Origin: Archegozetes longisetosus
Taxonomy: Eukaryota > Arthropoda > Arachnida > Sarcoptiformes > Trhypochthoniidae
DNA length: 64,000 nucleotides
Direction: 5' to 3'
Assembly: GCA_018873245.2 (NCBI GenBank)
Contig: JAEMBT020000004.1
Span: 12,718,418-12,782,417 of the forward strand
Part shown: positions 28,301 to 41,285 of the stretch, piece by piece
Layout: each line of letters opens with the position of its first letter
How positions within the stretch are numbered: position 1 is the stretch's first letter
The notes under the pieces: model-generated
The model's database searches: none
What the model saw: the letters and a program-made list of their open reading frames with translations, nothing else
What the model was told of the DNA's origin: nothing
Translations under genes and position numbers: made by a program

Positions 28301-31300
28301 ATCGCATAGTTATAAAATACAGTATTAGCTTTCTTTTCAAAAACAGAGTAATACTACAGTTAAAACAGTCAGTCGTATATCAGAGATGTTAAACACATTA
28401 ATAAGATTTTGGCAGGAAAACAAATAGAAAGAGTTATGTAAGCGTTTAAAATGATTACTACTTCAATATTACATTTATGCTAAATATTTTGTGCCTAATA
28501 ATTATGCAATAACTGAACAGTCAGAATGAAACATTGTTTCAGTGATCTCTTCAGTAGATTCAAGTTCGAGTTACATAAATCACAGTCACTTATGATGTGA
28601 TTGCTTTATATCATTAAAAATGTATAAATAAATTTAGATTACGTGTGCCACATCACACACTTGTTTTTATTATTTCGTAGATTTGTTTCTTTTGTTTGCA
28701 GTAATTATGTGACATTTTTTGAATAATTTATCTTTATTGTAACGAAAAATGTTGTAGTCCTCAAAGGTTAACGTCTATGCGTATCGTATATATAGTGAAT
28801 AAACTCTCTGAAATGCTATGATATGGAGTGAGAAAGAAGTGTTTAACCTAAACTGCGTTTTCAATACCATCACTAAATGCATAGACCCGACTATAAGAGA
28901 CAAATCCATAAAATTTGAATAATGTTTTGGCACAAATATTTCAAGAAAAACACATTTCTCTAGCAAATTGTTTTTTAAAAAAACAAAACATTTTATTTGA
29001 AAAAACTCTTTAAGCATTGGTTTTATCGTTCGTACATAAAATGATTCATTAATGTATGTATGACTCAATTTAAGCTAATTAATAAAATGCTAATGCGTTT
29101 GCGCTTCAATTCAATGCATTTCAAATTTTCCTCAACGCTTGTTATCAATAAAGTAAAGTATAAGTTATAATGAATCTCTCTCTCTCTCTCTCGTCCTTGT
29201 GATTACTTGTTCTTCTCTTTAAAGTGTACGTTGCACTAATAGGAAATCTTATTTTTCTAAAAACATAATTTTTTATTATTACCAAGAAGTAAAGGAAAGG
29301 AAAGGAAAGGAAAATGAAATTTTTGAACGCAAGCCAAAAACCATATTATACTGATAACTTTGGAAAGTTGCTCAAAAGTGAAAATTTGCATTTAGACTAG
29401 AAATATAGCTTTGATAAGGAAAAATAAGTGGAGCCATATTTTTGCAAAATAAAACCTTCGCACATAAATTACTGCAATATTTAATAACCGGTCGCACAAT
29501 TAACAATCAATAATGTATACAAAATGCTACATTTGCATAAATATTTGACTCTGTACGTAATAAAGTGACTCGATTACATATCAATTATTTTGTACAGAAT
29601 TGCCACTAATGAAAGCCTTGTTTTCAATTCAAACTTTCACAACTCTCATAAGTGACTCTTAATAGATTACATAATAGAGTTTTTCAGAGACAATAACAAA
29701 TGTGCTATTATTTGCGCTCAATAACTATCGACAATATTTATCATATCATAAAAATAGATAATAAAAACATAATAGTTAACAATAACTCGGTGGCAATTCG
29801 GTGCCAAATTTTGTCTTTTATTTCTATTGCAGTTTGTATACCCTTTCAAAGCTTTTTTTCGGTCAGAATATATTCAACTAATGTAGTAGAGGGGCAAAAA
29901 AACTAACATATATATAGCGTATATATATATATATATATTATATACATGACGCTTGATATAAGCAAAAGCATTTTAGATCAATAAATCAATGTTTGCGCCA
30001 CAGCTCTTCGCTAGTAAATGACGTGTACAATGAGTACATCATAATATAAAAGCGTAAGAAAACGAACCAAAATAAAGCAATAAGAACTTACTCTTCTTTT
30101 AGTAATAATACTTTGATTATGAGAAAAGGAGGCGAAAAATAAGGTAAAGTGTCCTCAAACATCACAAACTAGACTACAGAAAAAACAACCAGAGAGAAAA
30201 AGATGATAAAATACATCTGACAATCCTTAAGGAACTTAGAGTAAAGATACACAAATATATATCAAATGTTGTACTAGTGGTCATTTAAAGTTTGCTTTTA
30301 TGCTTCTCTAATTTGCTGCTCTTATCGACTTAATAGACATTGAAAAAATCGCTAATTCAATAAAACCGATCGTTTTTCTTAATAATAATTACTGATATTA
30401 AACCACGATTTCTAATGGTTCAGATCGCCTACAAGTTTATTGAAAGAAAATCAACAAAATTTATTTTTCAATGAGTACTAGTATGTAATAATTCGAGTGC
30501 ACTCGCACGCAATCATGATCTTCAGCTATAATATATTATTGTTCAGCTTTATTGCTATACAGCTATTCTGTTTTTCACAAAGTTTATTGTTATTCAATTG
30601 AATTAATTTCAATAACAAAAAAATTACCGAAAGATGTAGAAAAACTTTAACATCAATAATGAAGACAACATTTTTTAAATGCTAAAAAATGAATAAATTG
30701 ATAAATGCTTGTACTGTAACCTACTTTGAAGAAAGAGCGTAACAGCTAAATGTTATTATTTGATTAATACTATTATACATTGATAATATCCAGCAATTCT
30801 ATTACGTGTCCAAATTTGCTCTTATAAATCATTTTTTATCTTTTTGCTTCAATATTGAATGTTTAAATATAACAACTTATAATTAATGCGTCTCGTCAAT
30901 ATGTAGTGATAATATGTTCGCATATTTTTCGTTTACTTTCAAAGTGAAAAAGACTCACATTTTGCTTATCCCCTTTAAAGAGGGAAAAGAATTCACTTTA
31001 TTAAGTATTGAGGATTGAGTTGATATAAGTTCTCCAACAAAATACAATAAGAAAAGAGTATAATGTAAAAAACGAGTGCAGGTATTGTGAAGAAAAACAT
31101 TCAACTCTCGCCTCTTTCTCATTTCGACTTCAATAATGCCTACAATTACACCGAAAGAGAGATGAGAAGAGCGCCAATGCGAGACGCCTGAGGGCCGAAT
31201 ATGCAAAACTTTCCGTTTTAGACATTTAGTTCAACAAAACATTAACTATTTTAGAGGTCCGCTTGTGATCGCGAGACCTTTTTATTTATTGATGATTTGT

Positions 31301-33458
31301 TATTTTTAAGAAAATTTAGCAAAATCTTAAACCACAAAATATAGTAAAACATGAGCGGAAAGGGACACGTCTTCATGCCTTCAAGTTTGTTATCACTTTC
31401 TATCGTCGAGTTTTATCTTGCCTTCAGACCCCTCTCGGAAAGTGTTTCCCTCAATATAGCCATTATTTTATGCATCCAATGTATGCCCCGTTATACTCGA
31501 GAGCAGAACAGACCCATTGACAAGACTTAGTATTCATCAAATGATAAATTTAGCGGAATTGCATGCATGCGGAGGGAAAGTATAAGTGTAGACCCAACAT
31601 AAACCTATCAAACGAGTAGACAAATGGAGAACCAAATAGAAAAGAGAGAAAGTGGCACCGATCTCATGATCGGATTGCAGTTCAAAATTTTATACGTATG
31701 TCACTGCGAGTCCACATAGCAGATACCAAACAAGGCAAAAGCAATTACAATCAAATTCGTAGATAGCATCAAATTCTCAACACTATCAGCCATATTAACA
31801 TTTCTAATCAAATGTAAGATCTAACCAAAACAGTTTTCCATAATTATAAACAAATTCTAAGATTTTGATGAATTTTTTAAAAAGTAATTTTCAAAATTAA
31901 ATCGAGTGAAAGGTTCTCTCAATTTTCTAATGAATAACTTGAAACGCTTTACTTTTTTATCTGGTATATTATACGTTATATAAATAACAAATGGCTTAAA
32001 GGCATAGCAAGCGTGAGACAAATTCATAATTAATTTGAAAATTGATAAGTTTTACATAATAAAATTTAAAGTGCTCACATAAATAACAAGTTAAATAAGC
32101 TCTTGAACAGAGTGAAAAACAAGAATGAATATTTTCAAATTTCAATTTCTCTTTGTTACTAAATTTATCGAACTATATATTTGGTAAAATTGATTTGTAT
32201 AATGCACAGACATCTGAAACTGATTTCTCTGTTCGAGATTTACTATAGTTTTGAGATTACAGGAAATTATGCGCAATTCTGTCGTTTTCACAAAAGAATA
32301 ACTTTTTTCAGTCAAGTATGAGAACGGAAAAAAAGAAGAAACACAAAGACTGAAAAACGTATACTCGGAAAGCGTGAGTACTATGCGTGAGTCTGTTAGC
32401 TAGAGTAAAATCGACTACTCTCTCAGATGAACCTGAGGTCAAATCAAATTATATCTGAATTTTGAAATCGGTCAGCAATATATAAATAAGAGGCCCCATT
32501 ATCTTATGTGACTGATTATGATTGTCTCACACAGTGGTTCACATTATCCATTATTCACTTTATCCTTCCTTTTGGCGATAATAATAATTAGCCTAAATTG
32601 AACAATTATTGTCTCATATTCCTAATATCTCATGGCTTACAACAATTTGTATACACAAACAAAATACTGTATAATAGAAAAGATAAAGAAAACAATCGAT
32701 GAGATAATTGTTCAATTTTTAAAAAAGCATAAATTTGTTTGTGAGAATCCGCCAAAAGGATTAAAAATGTTTTATTTATAATGGCAAGTATTCAATAATG
32801 TTTAGAGCGAGTAAATATTAAACAAAATAAGTCAACAGAAATCAGTGAGCATTCAGTATGAAACTTGATATGCATTCGGGTTATATTATTATTATTGTGT
32901 TAAAGTGCAAGTTTGTAATATAAAATGCTCTATGAAATAGACTGGTTTAGGGGTTGATGCCCCAAATGCCCCCTCTCTTCCCTCACACTGAATATTTGTT
33001 CTTTACTATACCTCTGCTACAGTCACTCAGACTCATAAAGGCGTCAATTTCGTCACTATTGCACTGCTTATCAAATTTATTTCATTTCCGCTCAAATTAT
33101 TTTTATTTTTATTTTACTTGTTTTTTCTACTCAAATTATTTTTCGTGACCTCCGAAATGACACAACAAATAACTTAATATTTATTGTCTTAACACTAATA
33201 TTAAATAAAAAGAACTGTAAAATAAATGATGATTAGAAAAAAATAATGCAATAGAATCCAACTTTTGTTTTGTTTGTTTCGTTATTTCTCAGCGCTATAA
33301 TGAAAAAATTGAATTTAAATAATAGAGAGGAGAAAGAGCGAGAAACAAGTCGATTACAATATGAGTGCGATTAAGCAAAACCTTATTTGCGATTCTCTCT
33401 CCAGAAAATAGGTTTTCAAAAATCAATACTATGTAAAGAGTGAGCACAGATAGAAAAG

Positions 33459-33508
<50 letters not shown>

Positions 33509-36500
33509 CGGAGAGGCACTAAAGAGAGCTATGAAGAAGACACTAAATCCTCACTGTAGAGTGACTCCTCTTTATGTACAAATGGATAAAGATTGCTATG
33601 GATGTTATGCCATAAAGTGCTATATTAAGTGTCAACATAGAAGTGTAATGAATGACAAACACTATCAACAACTATTTTCATCAAATTTGTTATCTTTAGC
33701 ATATACACTAAATCCATATATTCATATTCATATTCATAACTACAATACATTTTTGTGTAGATCAACAAATCCACAGAACAATATTTAGTATAAAAAGAGT
33801 TTTCCTCTCCTGTCTTCTTATCTATACTTTAGCACAAAAAGAAAAAATTAAGAATTAATTTGATGGCATTTCAAATATTTGTGGTTAAGTTTTTTGACCG
33901 GTTTCAAGTGTTTCAGATAATATTGATAAAATCACTTGTGAAGTGCCCCAAACATTAAATTAATGCTTCAAATACTAGTATTACTCAATTATCTAATTGA
34001 ACGTCACAAATGCAGCTGCAAAACATGAAAAAATATTTGTTGTTTTTTAGGTGATTACTGTATATTAATTAAGCATATTTTAGTTTGGTAGCAAATTTGA
34101 AAAAAGTTAGTTTTTATTCCATGTTAAAGCGTCTGTTTAAAGAGCTCAGTCTAATTAGCAAATATCTTAATGAAGATGTAATTGCATGAAAAAGCCTGAA
34201 ATCGTAATGAACGCCTTTTTACGGTACCGTAAATCAATTGAATTCTCGCATAATTTTACAAAATGATTAATTCGATGCTTTTTGTTTGAGTAGTATAGGG
34301 ATGGGCGCAACGGCTCAATGCTATGCTATGCCCTCTCCATGAGCCCATTTATCAATAATATGTCAATACTCGTACGAAAATTTAGTCTTTATTCGAATGA
34401 CAAAATCATTTATTCACATTCTGTCATGTATTAACAATCATCATGAGAAATACAACAATTTATTGTTCTGACTAAAGTCAAAATTGACTTTCATCTCAAT
34501 ATTTCTCTCCTTTATTCTGCTGTTCGTTGTGTTGGGACACCATTTTTCTCAACAGATCACACTTTTAAATGTTTGATATAAGAGCAAAAGTAAAACATAT
34601 ACTTCTGTGAAATAAAACAATCTGAAAAACAGTATTATATCGTAAGAAATGATGAAAGAAAGAAAGCTCTTAGTCATCTGAATTTGAACGTAACCATGAA
34701 ACCGCACTGATGCATGCAATGCTTTAACAATTTTCCTTTTACTTCAATTTCCTGGCATTGCAAATGCCAATAGAAAAAAGGAGGCAATAGTTGCAAAATA
34801 ACAGGCAATGGAATAGTTAATACTTTTTGTATAACACAGTCCAGTATTACAAGATTATAGATTATTGCTGGCAGTGGCAAAAACCGGAATCAAAATAAGC
34901 CCAATAAGAAGTGTAGTTTAGTTTAGTTCATATTATAGTTTGGCGAGAAGTCATTTTATAGTATATGTTACTTATGTAAATACTTTGTTATCATATAAAA
35001 AGCTTTGCAACCAAATTATCAATAGGGATGGTGAGGATAAGCAAATTATTCAAATTTATTCTTTTCCCCATAATTGTCGGCCCTTTCGTATAAAAATTTC
35101 AGATTATTAACAATAGAAGGACAAAGTGAGAGTGACTGTGAAACAAGACGTCAGGCTTTAATCATTACATATTTTTGCATAATTACTTCAACAGAGTCAA
35201 CAATAACAGCGAACTAATGTAAACAATACACACTAACTCTTAAAAGTTAAGACGAACAATAAAATTAGACAGAATAAGAGGGACCGAGAGACAAATGAAT
35301 AATATAGTAATTCGCACGTTGGGCATCGAGAGGTAGTATTGGTCTCGGTAGCGTTGCGAGAGGCAGCATTGCTTGAGGTGCGTTGGGGCGAGAAAGGGAA
35401 GGAAGCAAAGGAAAACGAACGAGTAAATTGATATGCCTTCAAGCCGTTAACCGTGTAAAAGATATCGCACACCCAAACGCACAACAAACAGAATAAGAGA
35501 GCACTACACCAAAGAATAGGGCACAACAAACAGAAACAATATTAGTGTCTGAAGAGACGAAACAAGACTAAATTGTTTAACAATGTCTACGCTAAATGTT
35601 AAAATATTAGTTACTGTAATTGTTGTCCCAATAGTCAATATGATAAGTTAAAAAGTACTTCAACCTATTACTTAAACATTACTATAATCGCGATTGTCTC
35701 AACTTGTCTACCACTGGTTTATATTTTATGCATTACTTTTTTGGTTCACAATTTTTATTCCGAGCTATTTATTCGAATATATGATTTGAAACTGAAGCCA
35801 AAAGAGTCTTATCAAAACAATTTATTATGAGAGCCACAGCTTTACAGCATTAGTTCTCCTAAATAGGTTAATACAAAAAATGATCGCTTATCGAAGCTCT
35901 CTTTTGCCATTCGCTGGCTCTACCATTTCAATGACAGTTAAGGTATTTACCGTTTAGATATTTAAGTTTAAACTAATTATCACAGTAACGAATACTGGAA
36001 TGAAACACAAGCAGCTACTGCCTCATAGAACAGTCAGTCTAAACGAAATAATGTGAAAAACCCATTATTTTTTCAACTAATTTACTTATAAATTATGGTC
36101 AAATTATCATAAACAATAGCCTAAATACTCACTTTACCATTAAATTATTGTATAAGTTATATTCTCTCATTTATTATTATTATTAGTCAGACTTGTTATC
36201 AATTGAGTAAAATTGCGGAATCAGCGCATAAGCACTGCTACTAATCTTTACTTTTTTCCAGTAATGCTATCACTAAATGGATGCCAGCAATAAGTATATC
36301 AATCAATTTGTTAAATGCTTTATATCATACGAATATTTGATTGTCGAAAAAATATATGTTTTCTATTGAAGTAGAGTCAAGTGAATGAAGTGCTGCCTTA
36401 ACTTATCTCTAATGTGTTCGCGTCTAAAGAGATGCAAAAATTGATTGCAGTCTATTTAAATTAAAATCAAATAAAAACATTACGTAGACTCTCATATAAT

Positions 36501-39500
36501 AAATATTAATTTTTATCATCAGAAATAATCATTAGTCACTCTTATATTAAGTGTAAAAGTATAATATAATATTATGTATTATACGTGTTGTCGATATCGT
36601 AACTAAAAAGCCCTGTTCTTATTATCAGAAAGCGAAAAAATATAATAAGTACTAATAATATCGGGGAAATCCGTATTAAGATATGTAGCGGTAATGCCTT
36701 CGATAAACCAGAGTATTACAAGTGAAGATTCTGATTTTCTTTTTAACGTAACTTTTCCTCTTTTTTTTTAAGAAACATTCATTTATTTGCTGTTAAGCAC
36801 TAAATAAAAAGAATGTCATTCGAGTGTGTGTTAGGTCAGGCTCTCTCTCTTCAAAATAATGGTTTACTTAATTTTTCACACACACAATAATTTTTGACAT
36901 AACAATCATATTCGATAAGCTTAGCATTTATTGAGCTAAACTTAATGATATTTGGACGAGACTTTCGACAGCAATACATATTAGTTATATTATATATAAA
37001 AACTCTGAAGCGTTTTAAAGGGCGGAACGTTTTATGTTGATGTTTGAGTGTGTTGTGTGTGTACTGAGATGGGGGACGCATTTCTACGATATGTGTATGT
37101 ATAGGGGGGAGGACTCACACCACCAAAAAGGTCTTGCCAGTAGTGATAGAATAACCTATGCTTCAAATCTGAATAACACAGATATGAGGCATCTGGTATT
37201 TGGTCCTTTGCTTAACCAAAATCATTTGTATATGCGATATACCAAAGGAGATGCATCAGAAAAAGAGAGGCCAAAGTGGGGATTAGGGAAGGGGTCAGCA
37301 CCAAATGGATTACAGATCGCAGCTTTCAATAGGAGGTCATTTAGACAAATATTTGATAATTATAAATACTTATTTTTGTATGTCATTTAATTTACTTAAT
37401 CGCTAAATAACCACATCCTGTTTAAAGAAGGCAAAAATTGAACAAAATGGTTAGACCAAAAGTAGTATTATTTCAAAATTTAGCTCACATTTACACCAAA
37501 TCAGTCGTTAGTGTATTATCTTTTGAAAAATGAATTTTGTTTCCATATTATTTAAATGTAAATAACTCTATTTTTATAGCTCGCTATATTAGAAGGTTAC
37601 GTATCAGAAAGGCATCAATTTTCAGCTCTTTTCCATCGTTCAAATGCATTTATTTCAACCTTGAAATATAATTACGCAGTGATATGTGCCTAACAGGTAG
37701 TTTATAAATGTTAACTTCATTCAAACTTACTACATTAGATTCCTTTTTAATCATAGAGCTATCAATTAACGATGGTTCATTTCAACAAAAAAGGGAACTC
37801 AAAATCTACGCACAAATCATTATCCTCTTTAAAAATTTTGAAAAAATAAAAAATTTCGATTTTATTTTGTATAAATAACTGATTCGTGAATTATCAACAT
37901 TATTTGCCATTTTATTGGGTTATCTTAATTTATTTGAATCATATGTGTCGACTTATATATCGTATTTCATTCTGAGTTCTTAGTGAACGTGGCGTAAAAT
38001 AAATCACTGCAACCTTTGAAAATACATAAAAATGTAATTAAAATTTATTTTATTCATAGCGTTTAATAAGCGACTCACAAAATCCTAATGTTTGCTCGTA
38101 ATTGATTATCAAAGCAGACCATTTGTTCGTAAAAGTATGCACTACTTTCTAGTTTAGGGAACAGCAAACTATAATGTGATCCCATTTTAAAGGACTGCTT
38201 TCACGAAAATGTCATATAATCTGATAAACAGAATAGCCTATTATTAATCAATAAATGTGGAATACTTCAGATCCAATACTTTTGCAAAATTGTAACAAAC
38301 TTTAGTAATCAAATTATTTCCTAACATTGTAACTAATCTATGAGAACAATAGCTAGAGCTAAAAATTTAGATACGTTACAAATTTGACGGAATAATCCAG
38401 CCGAAAAGTGTTATTATTTTTTTAATGTTTTAAACGGGTTTCAGTCAAACTACAACTTTTCGTTATTTACTTTTGTTAAAAACTCAATTATTCATCAGTA
38501 ATTTAATCGATTTTGAAAATGATTGTCGAGCTAATGATTATGTGAATCTAAATCTAAATTACAATAAATAAGAACAAAATGATGGCCAAACAAGGTTTTT
38601 AATTTGATCACATTTCGTATAAACCGTAAGCTATTAATGAGAAAATAATGCGATATTTAAATTTTGTTATAGTTTGCTCGCGAGCTATTAATAGATTTTT
38701 GTGAAAATTGAGACAAATTAGTTTCGAACTCGATTGTGCACAAACACAACCATTAATGTTGAGTAATTTAATGCTTTTATATTATTAAAAACTCACAAAA
38801 TAAGTCTATACACAACTACATAATCCATTATATTGACTGTGAAATTGAATACTCTTATGGAAAAACTTGTTTTTATTATCTATTTTTTCTCTTTTCTTTC
38901 GGACATTTGGCTGCAATATTCTCACGAGAGTAGTATAAAAAGTTTTGAATAAAGAAAAAATAAAATATTAATACTGACTGACGAGTATTTATTAAAGTGA
39001 TCAATAGTACAGCGATTGCAATATAAGGGCAGTTATGCTGTTATGCAGTTTAAAACGCATCATCAGAAAAAAACTTCAACACACAAGTGGTTCACTATCA
39101 TATCATGTTATATCTTAACATATTTTAATATTGTATATTATATCTTTTTTTGTTACTTATTATTACCACTTCTTGTCCAATACAATATTCGAGTTTATAT
39201 TGCAATATATTTGGCACTAGTATTAAGGTTCAAATATATATTGCATTTTTGCGATCTATGGAATGCATTACATAAAAAACTTATTCAGATAAAAAACAAG
39301 TCACTAAAAAACATATATATATATATATAAGATATGCTGTGTGATAGATATAAAAAGAAAGAGAGACAATAAGATTATAGTAAAGTTAGCGTATATTGAA
39401 TTATTGTGAGCCAATTGTGTCTACAATTGTTCGTCGCTAATGCGACAAATTTCAGGTATCGCGCAAAACAATATCGGTATTACATTGAATAGCATTCAAT

Positions 39501-40859
39501 TGTTTAGCGTTCACGATAGAGACACAACGAAAAAACAAACAGAAACAAAATTTGGTAACCCTTTTATCGTGCATGAGTGACAATGTAAGACACATTTGAA
39601 TATTTGTGGGTCACATCGTATTACATGAAAATATTGACTAAATGTTGGCATTAGCAACACTTTTCATACTTTCATATTTACAACCACTCAATCAGTGCAT
39701 CAAATATAAGTTTATAAAACATAAATATTATATCACATTATATGACAGACATTTTATTAAATACACAACTTTTCGTATAAATTTAAATAATAAGTTTGAG
39801 GAAAAATGTGTCACAAAAAGCCTCATCACGTTAGAGAAGGCTTTCATGTTTGACGATCGACTTCAAAAATTTTGAAAATATCATTTCAATCAAGTTATTT
39901 AATATTTACTCATTCAAATATTGATACGAACAACATATGTACTCAATTATTAATACATATATATTTATTAAAGCGTTACTTTTTATTTGTGAAAATTGCG
40001 CAAAACAGGCAATTATATGAAGTGAATAAAGAGAGGCAGAGATGAGTAATCAATTGATAGAAGCATTAGAGGCAGTGCTATATATATCATACTCTTCAGT
40101 ATATATCATATCTTATATAATATATATGTTTGGATATAATGTTGTTTTTCATATTAATGCAATGACGCGTTTCCACTCAATTTTTTCGCTGCGCGTAACA
40201 TATATTTGAAATATACCAACAGTTGCGATAATAATAGCAAAACAATTAACTATTAGTACTAATAATTAGTATCGAGAAACAAAAGGGTTCGTTCAAACTA
40301 CTAATCTTAAACTTGCTCAAAACTTAACTAATTAAATCACACATTAATGAGTTTTATTTGAATAAACAATGAAAAAGACATAAAAAAAAGGAAATGAAGC
40401 TCTGAGACAAACAATGGATAAATAAAAAAGATTTCATATTTTTTCCTTAAAGGAATAAAATGGCAATTTTCGTCAAATAGTTCATAGATATTAAAAATGA
40501 TAGATTTATAGCACTAAAAAAGTTGATAAACGAGATAGCTATTAATAAAATAAAATGTTCACATGAATTACCTCTCCATGATGTGATTGTCGTCCATCGG
40601 GAGTCTGTTCTGGCAAGAAATATAATCTAGTGGATGACAATAGTTGGTCACTATTCCTGTCCTCCCACAACAGTTGCAATTCTCCGATACACGGGTCGTC
40701 GTGGGGAGATATACGCAAAAAGAAGAACTCGCCCAACATTAAAATTTTGAATTTACTATTATTTCTTAGCTGATATTTGAAAGCCTTGTAAAAAGTATAC
40801 TGTCCGTGATGTCCACACGGACTACCGATCAAATACGGATTATTCACCGTTAATGTCAT
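7704..40859 (-). CDS. ARID5B: ARID5B-like ARID-domain transcription regulator (two frameshifts)
   Basis: Five coding exons span 33 kb: 40572-40859, 22393-22672, 11166-11405, 10395-10717 and 7704-10095, all with GT-AG borders and consistent phases except for two single-base breaks. Allowing for these, the protein is about 1174 residues; human ARID5B has 1188. Order: the conserved ARID5B N-terminus (GSPCG, FYKAF, ELQLLWE, LLSS, LYFLPE-TP-GR), a second conserved block (VIL-LSDLVSW, NSGLDFNDV), VVVLSYPRYCRYR, KGRPRKK, the ARID domain (about 343-437, split by an intron after LGFKQ, ending STSAATCTRRHYERLLLPFE), an acidic and Ser/Pro-rich middle, two LDLS motifs, a Gln/His-rich tract and a hydrophobic C-terminus. 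ARID5B binds AT-rich DNA and in vertebrates recruits the PHF2 demethylase. I infer a nuclear regulator. The ortholog call is firm for the N-terminus and the ARID; naming 5B rather than 5A rests on the N-terminal region and overall length. Confidence 0.88.
8101..8275 (-). repeat. Gln-coding CAA/CAG trinucleotide tract
   Basis: On the plus strand this is GTT/GTTGTT repeated, which encodes two long poly-Gln runs broken by Arg, His and Pro in the ARID5B-like protein. It lies just before the frame break at 8069-8073, so length variation here is also likely. Confidence 0.85.
10096..10394 (-). other. Intron 4 of the ARID5B-like gene (299 nt)
   Basis: GTAATC donor and AATTTCAG acceptor on the minus strand. 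It splits the ARID domain after LGFKQ. Nothing else is seen in it. Confidence 0.75.
10395..10717 (-). CDS. ARID5B: ARID5B-like coding exon 4 (start of ARID; frame break)
   Basis: The exon starts APKLKGRPRKK and ends with the first half of the ARID (FLKQLNKFMRERKTPI..LGFKQ). It is 323 nt, but the flanking phases need 324. The upstream frame runs into TGA at 10536-10538, while the downstream frame is open from about 10565 onward. One base is missing within about 10539-10565; candidates are the T5 run 10557-10561 and the CCC at 10546-10548 (plus strand). No acceptor fits an intron at this spot. Confidence 0.8.
10718..11165 (-). other. Intron 3 of the ARID5B-like gene (448 nt)
   Basis: GTATCT donor and GTTCAG acceptor on the minus strand. 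A+T-rich, with a purine run GAGAGGGGAGAGAG-like at about 10741-10780 (plus strand) and no coding signal. Confidence 0.7.
11166..11405 (-). CDS. ARID5B: ARID5B-like coding exon 3
   Basis: Phases 1 in and 1 out fit both neighbouring exons. It encodes VVVLSYPRYCRYRALLRRIE and NILFCRDTFEH, both close to human ARID5B (VIVLSYPQYCRYR and QILYCRDTFDH). Confidence 0.87.
16175..16266. repeat. CT/GA-rich tract
   Basis: A pyrimidine tract of TCTCTG, TCTG and CT units, pure (CT)n at about 16213-16238, followed by TCGCTCGCTCTC. It is preceded by a less A+T-rich stretch from about 16060. Confidence 0.85.
19077..19123. repeat. (GA)n microsatellite
   Basis: An uninterrupted GA repeat of about 47 nt inside intron 2 of the ARID5B-like gene. 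Confidence 0.95.
22393..22672 (-). CDS. ARID5B: ARID5B-like coding exon 2
   Basis: The acceptor CAATACAG precedes CAT GAA GTA; the donor is GTAAGA. It encodes the VIL-LSDLVSWI and NSGLDFNDVIHEK blocks found in ARID5B. Between them is a lineage-specific insert rich in Asn and Ser, with four SLH(N/Q) tetrapeptides in tandem. Confidence 0.82.
25307..25342. repeat. (GA)n microsatellite
   Basis: A pure GA repeat of about 36 nt in intron 1 of the ARID5B-like gene. Confidence 0.95.
26765..26822. repeat. Short hairpin (GC-containing inverted repeat)
   Basis: GGTTCCTATG (26765-26774) is exactly complementary to CATAGGAACC (26813-26822), and GTTTG (26781-26785) to CAAAC (26808-26812), leaving a one-sided bulge of 6 nt and a 22-nt loop. 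Confidence 0.55.
29175..29192. repeat. (TC)n microsatellite
   Basis: A short pure TC repeat of 18 nt. Confidence 0.9.
29294..29315. repeat. (AAAGG)n short tandem repeat
   Basis: Four copies of the pentamer AAAGG in a row. Confidence 0.85.
33460..33504. repeat. (GA)n microsatellite
   Basis: A GA repeat of about 45 nt running into GGGAGACGGAGAGG. Confidence 0.95.
40572..40859 (-). CDS. ARID5B: ARID5B-like coding exon 1 (N-terminus)
   Basis: It encodes 96 residues and ends in phase 0 (GGA GAG then GTAATT). The ATG at 40857-40859 precedes a short variable stretch and then GSPCG-HG-Y-FYKAF, as in animal ARID5B. An ATTCAG acceptor-like site lies 7 nt upstream of the ATG, so an upstream non-coding exon is possible. 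Confidence 0.85.
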
Positions 40860-41210
40860 TTTCAACTGAATATTTGTTTAGTTGGATCACACAAACAACA
40901 ACTTTAATCAATTAGTTTGAAATGAATAATAAGTTTGAACAAAATAATTGATTAATTCACTCGATTGACTCAACACACACAACAATATGTCTTCAATTTT
41001 TGTTTCAGTTTCAATTTGTTTTCTTCCCAATAGTTTCATTCAATTTGAAGGTAAGTTATCGTATTTAATATTATTATTATTAGTAGAGATACACATACTA
41101 TGAAAGTTTGTAACACTATGTGTTGCACTCACTTCTAATATAACTGAATTGAAGCACTCTCTCACTAATACTGACGAAAGGCAAAAGCATTACAGTCAAA
41201 GCAGGCCTTA

Positions 41211-41285
41211 CACACACACACACTCCACACATACACACTGAGAATGCACACACACAGTCAGCCTCTACTACACACATACACACAA
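41211..41285. repeat. CA-rich low-complexity patch
   Basis: Several (CA)4-6 blocks separated by short unique words, about 350 bp upstream of the ARID5B-like start codon. Confidence 0.8.

Larger units (their letters stand above)
22673..40571 (-). other. Intron 1 of the ARID5B-like gene (about 17.9 kb)
   Basis: Bounded by GTAATT (donor) and CAATACAG (acceptor) on the minus strand. No coding exon is recognised inside. Less A+T-rich patches stand out at about 23040-23130, 31340-31720, 35280-35420 and 37030-37340. These are candidate regulatory elements or fragments of old repeats. GA/TC tracts occur at 25307, 29175 and 33460. Confidence 0.7.

Noticed and set aside
34674..35529. Intronic minus-strand ORFs as extra ARID5B-like exons
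   Set aside because: Exons 1 and 2 already join in phase with the conserved protein order, so no further exon is needed here.
40987..41060. Short plus-strand frame (MSSIFVSVSICFL...) followed by a strong GAAG-GTAAGT donor
   Set aside because: Looks like a possible signal-peptide exon, but no downstream exon could be joined; too short to support.
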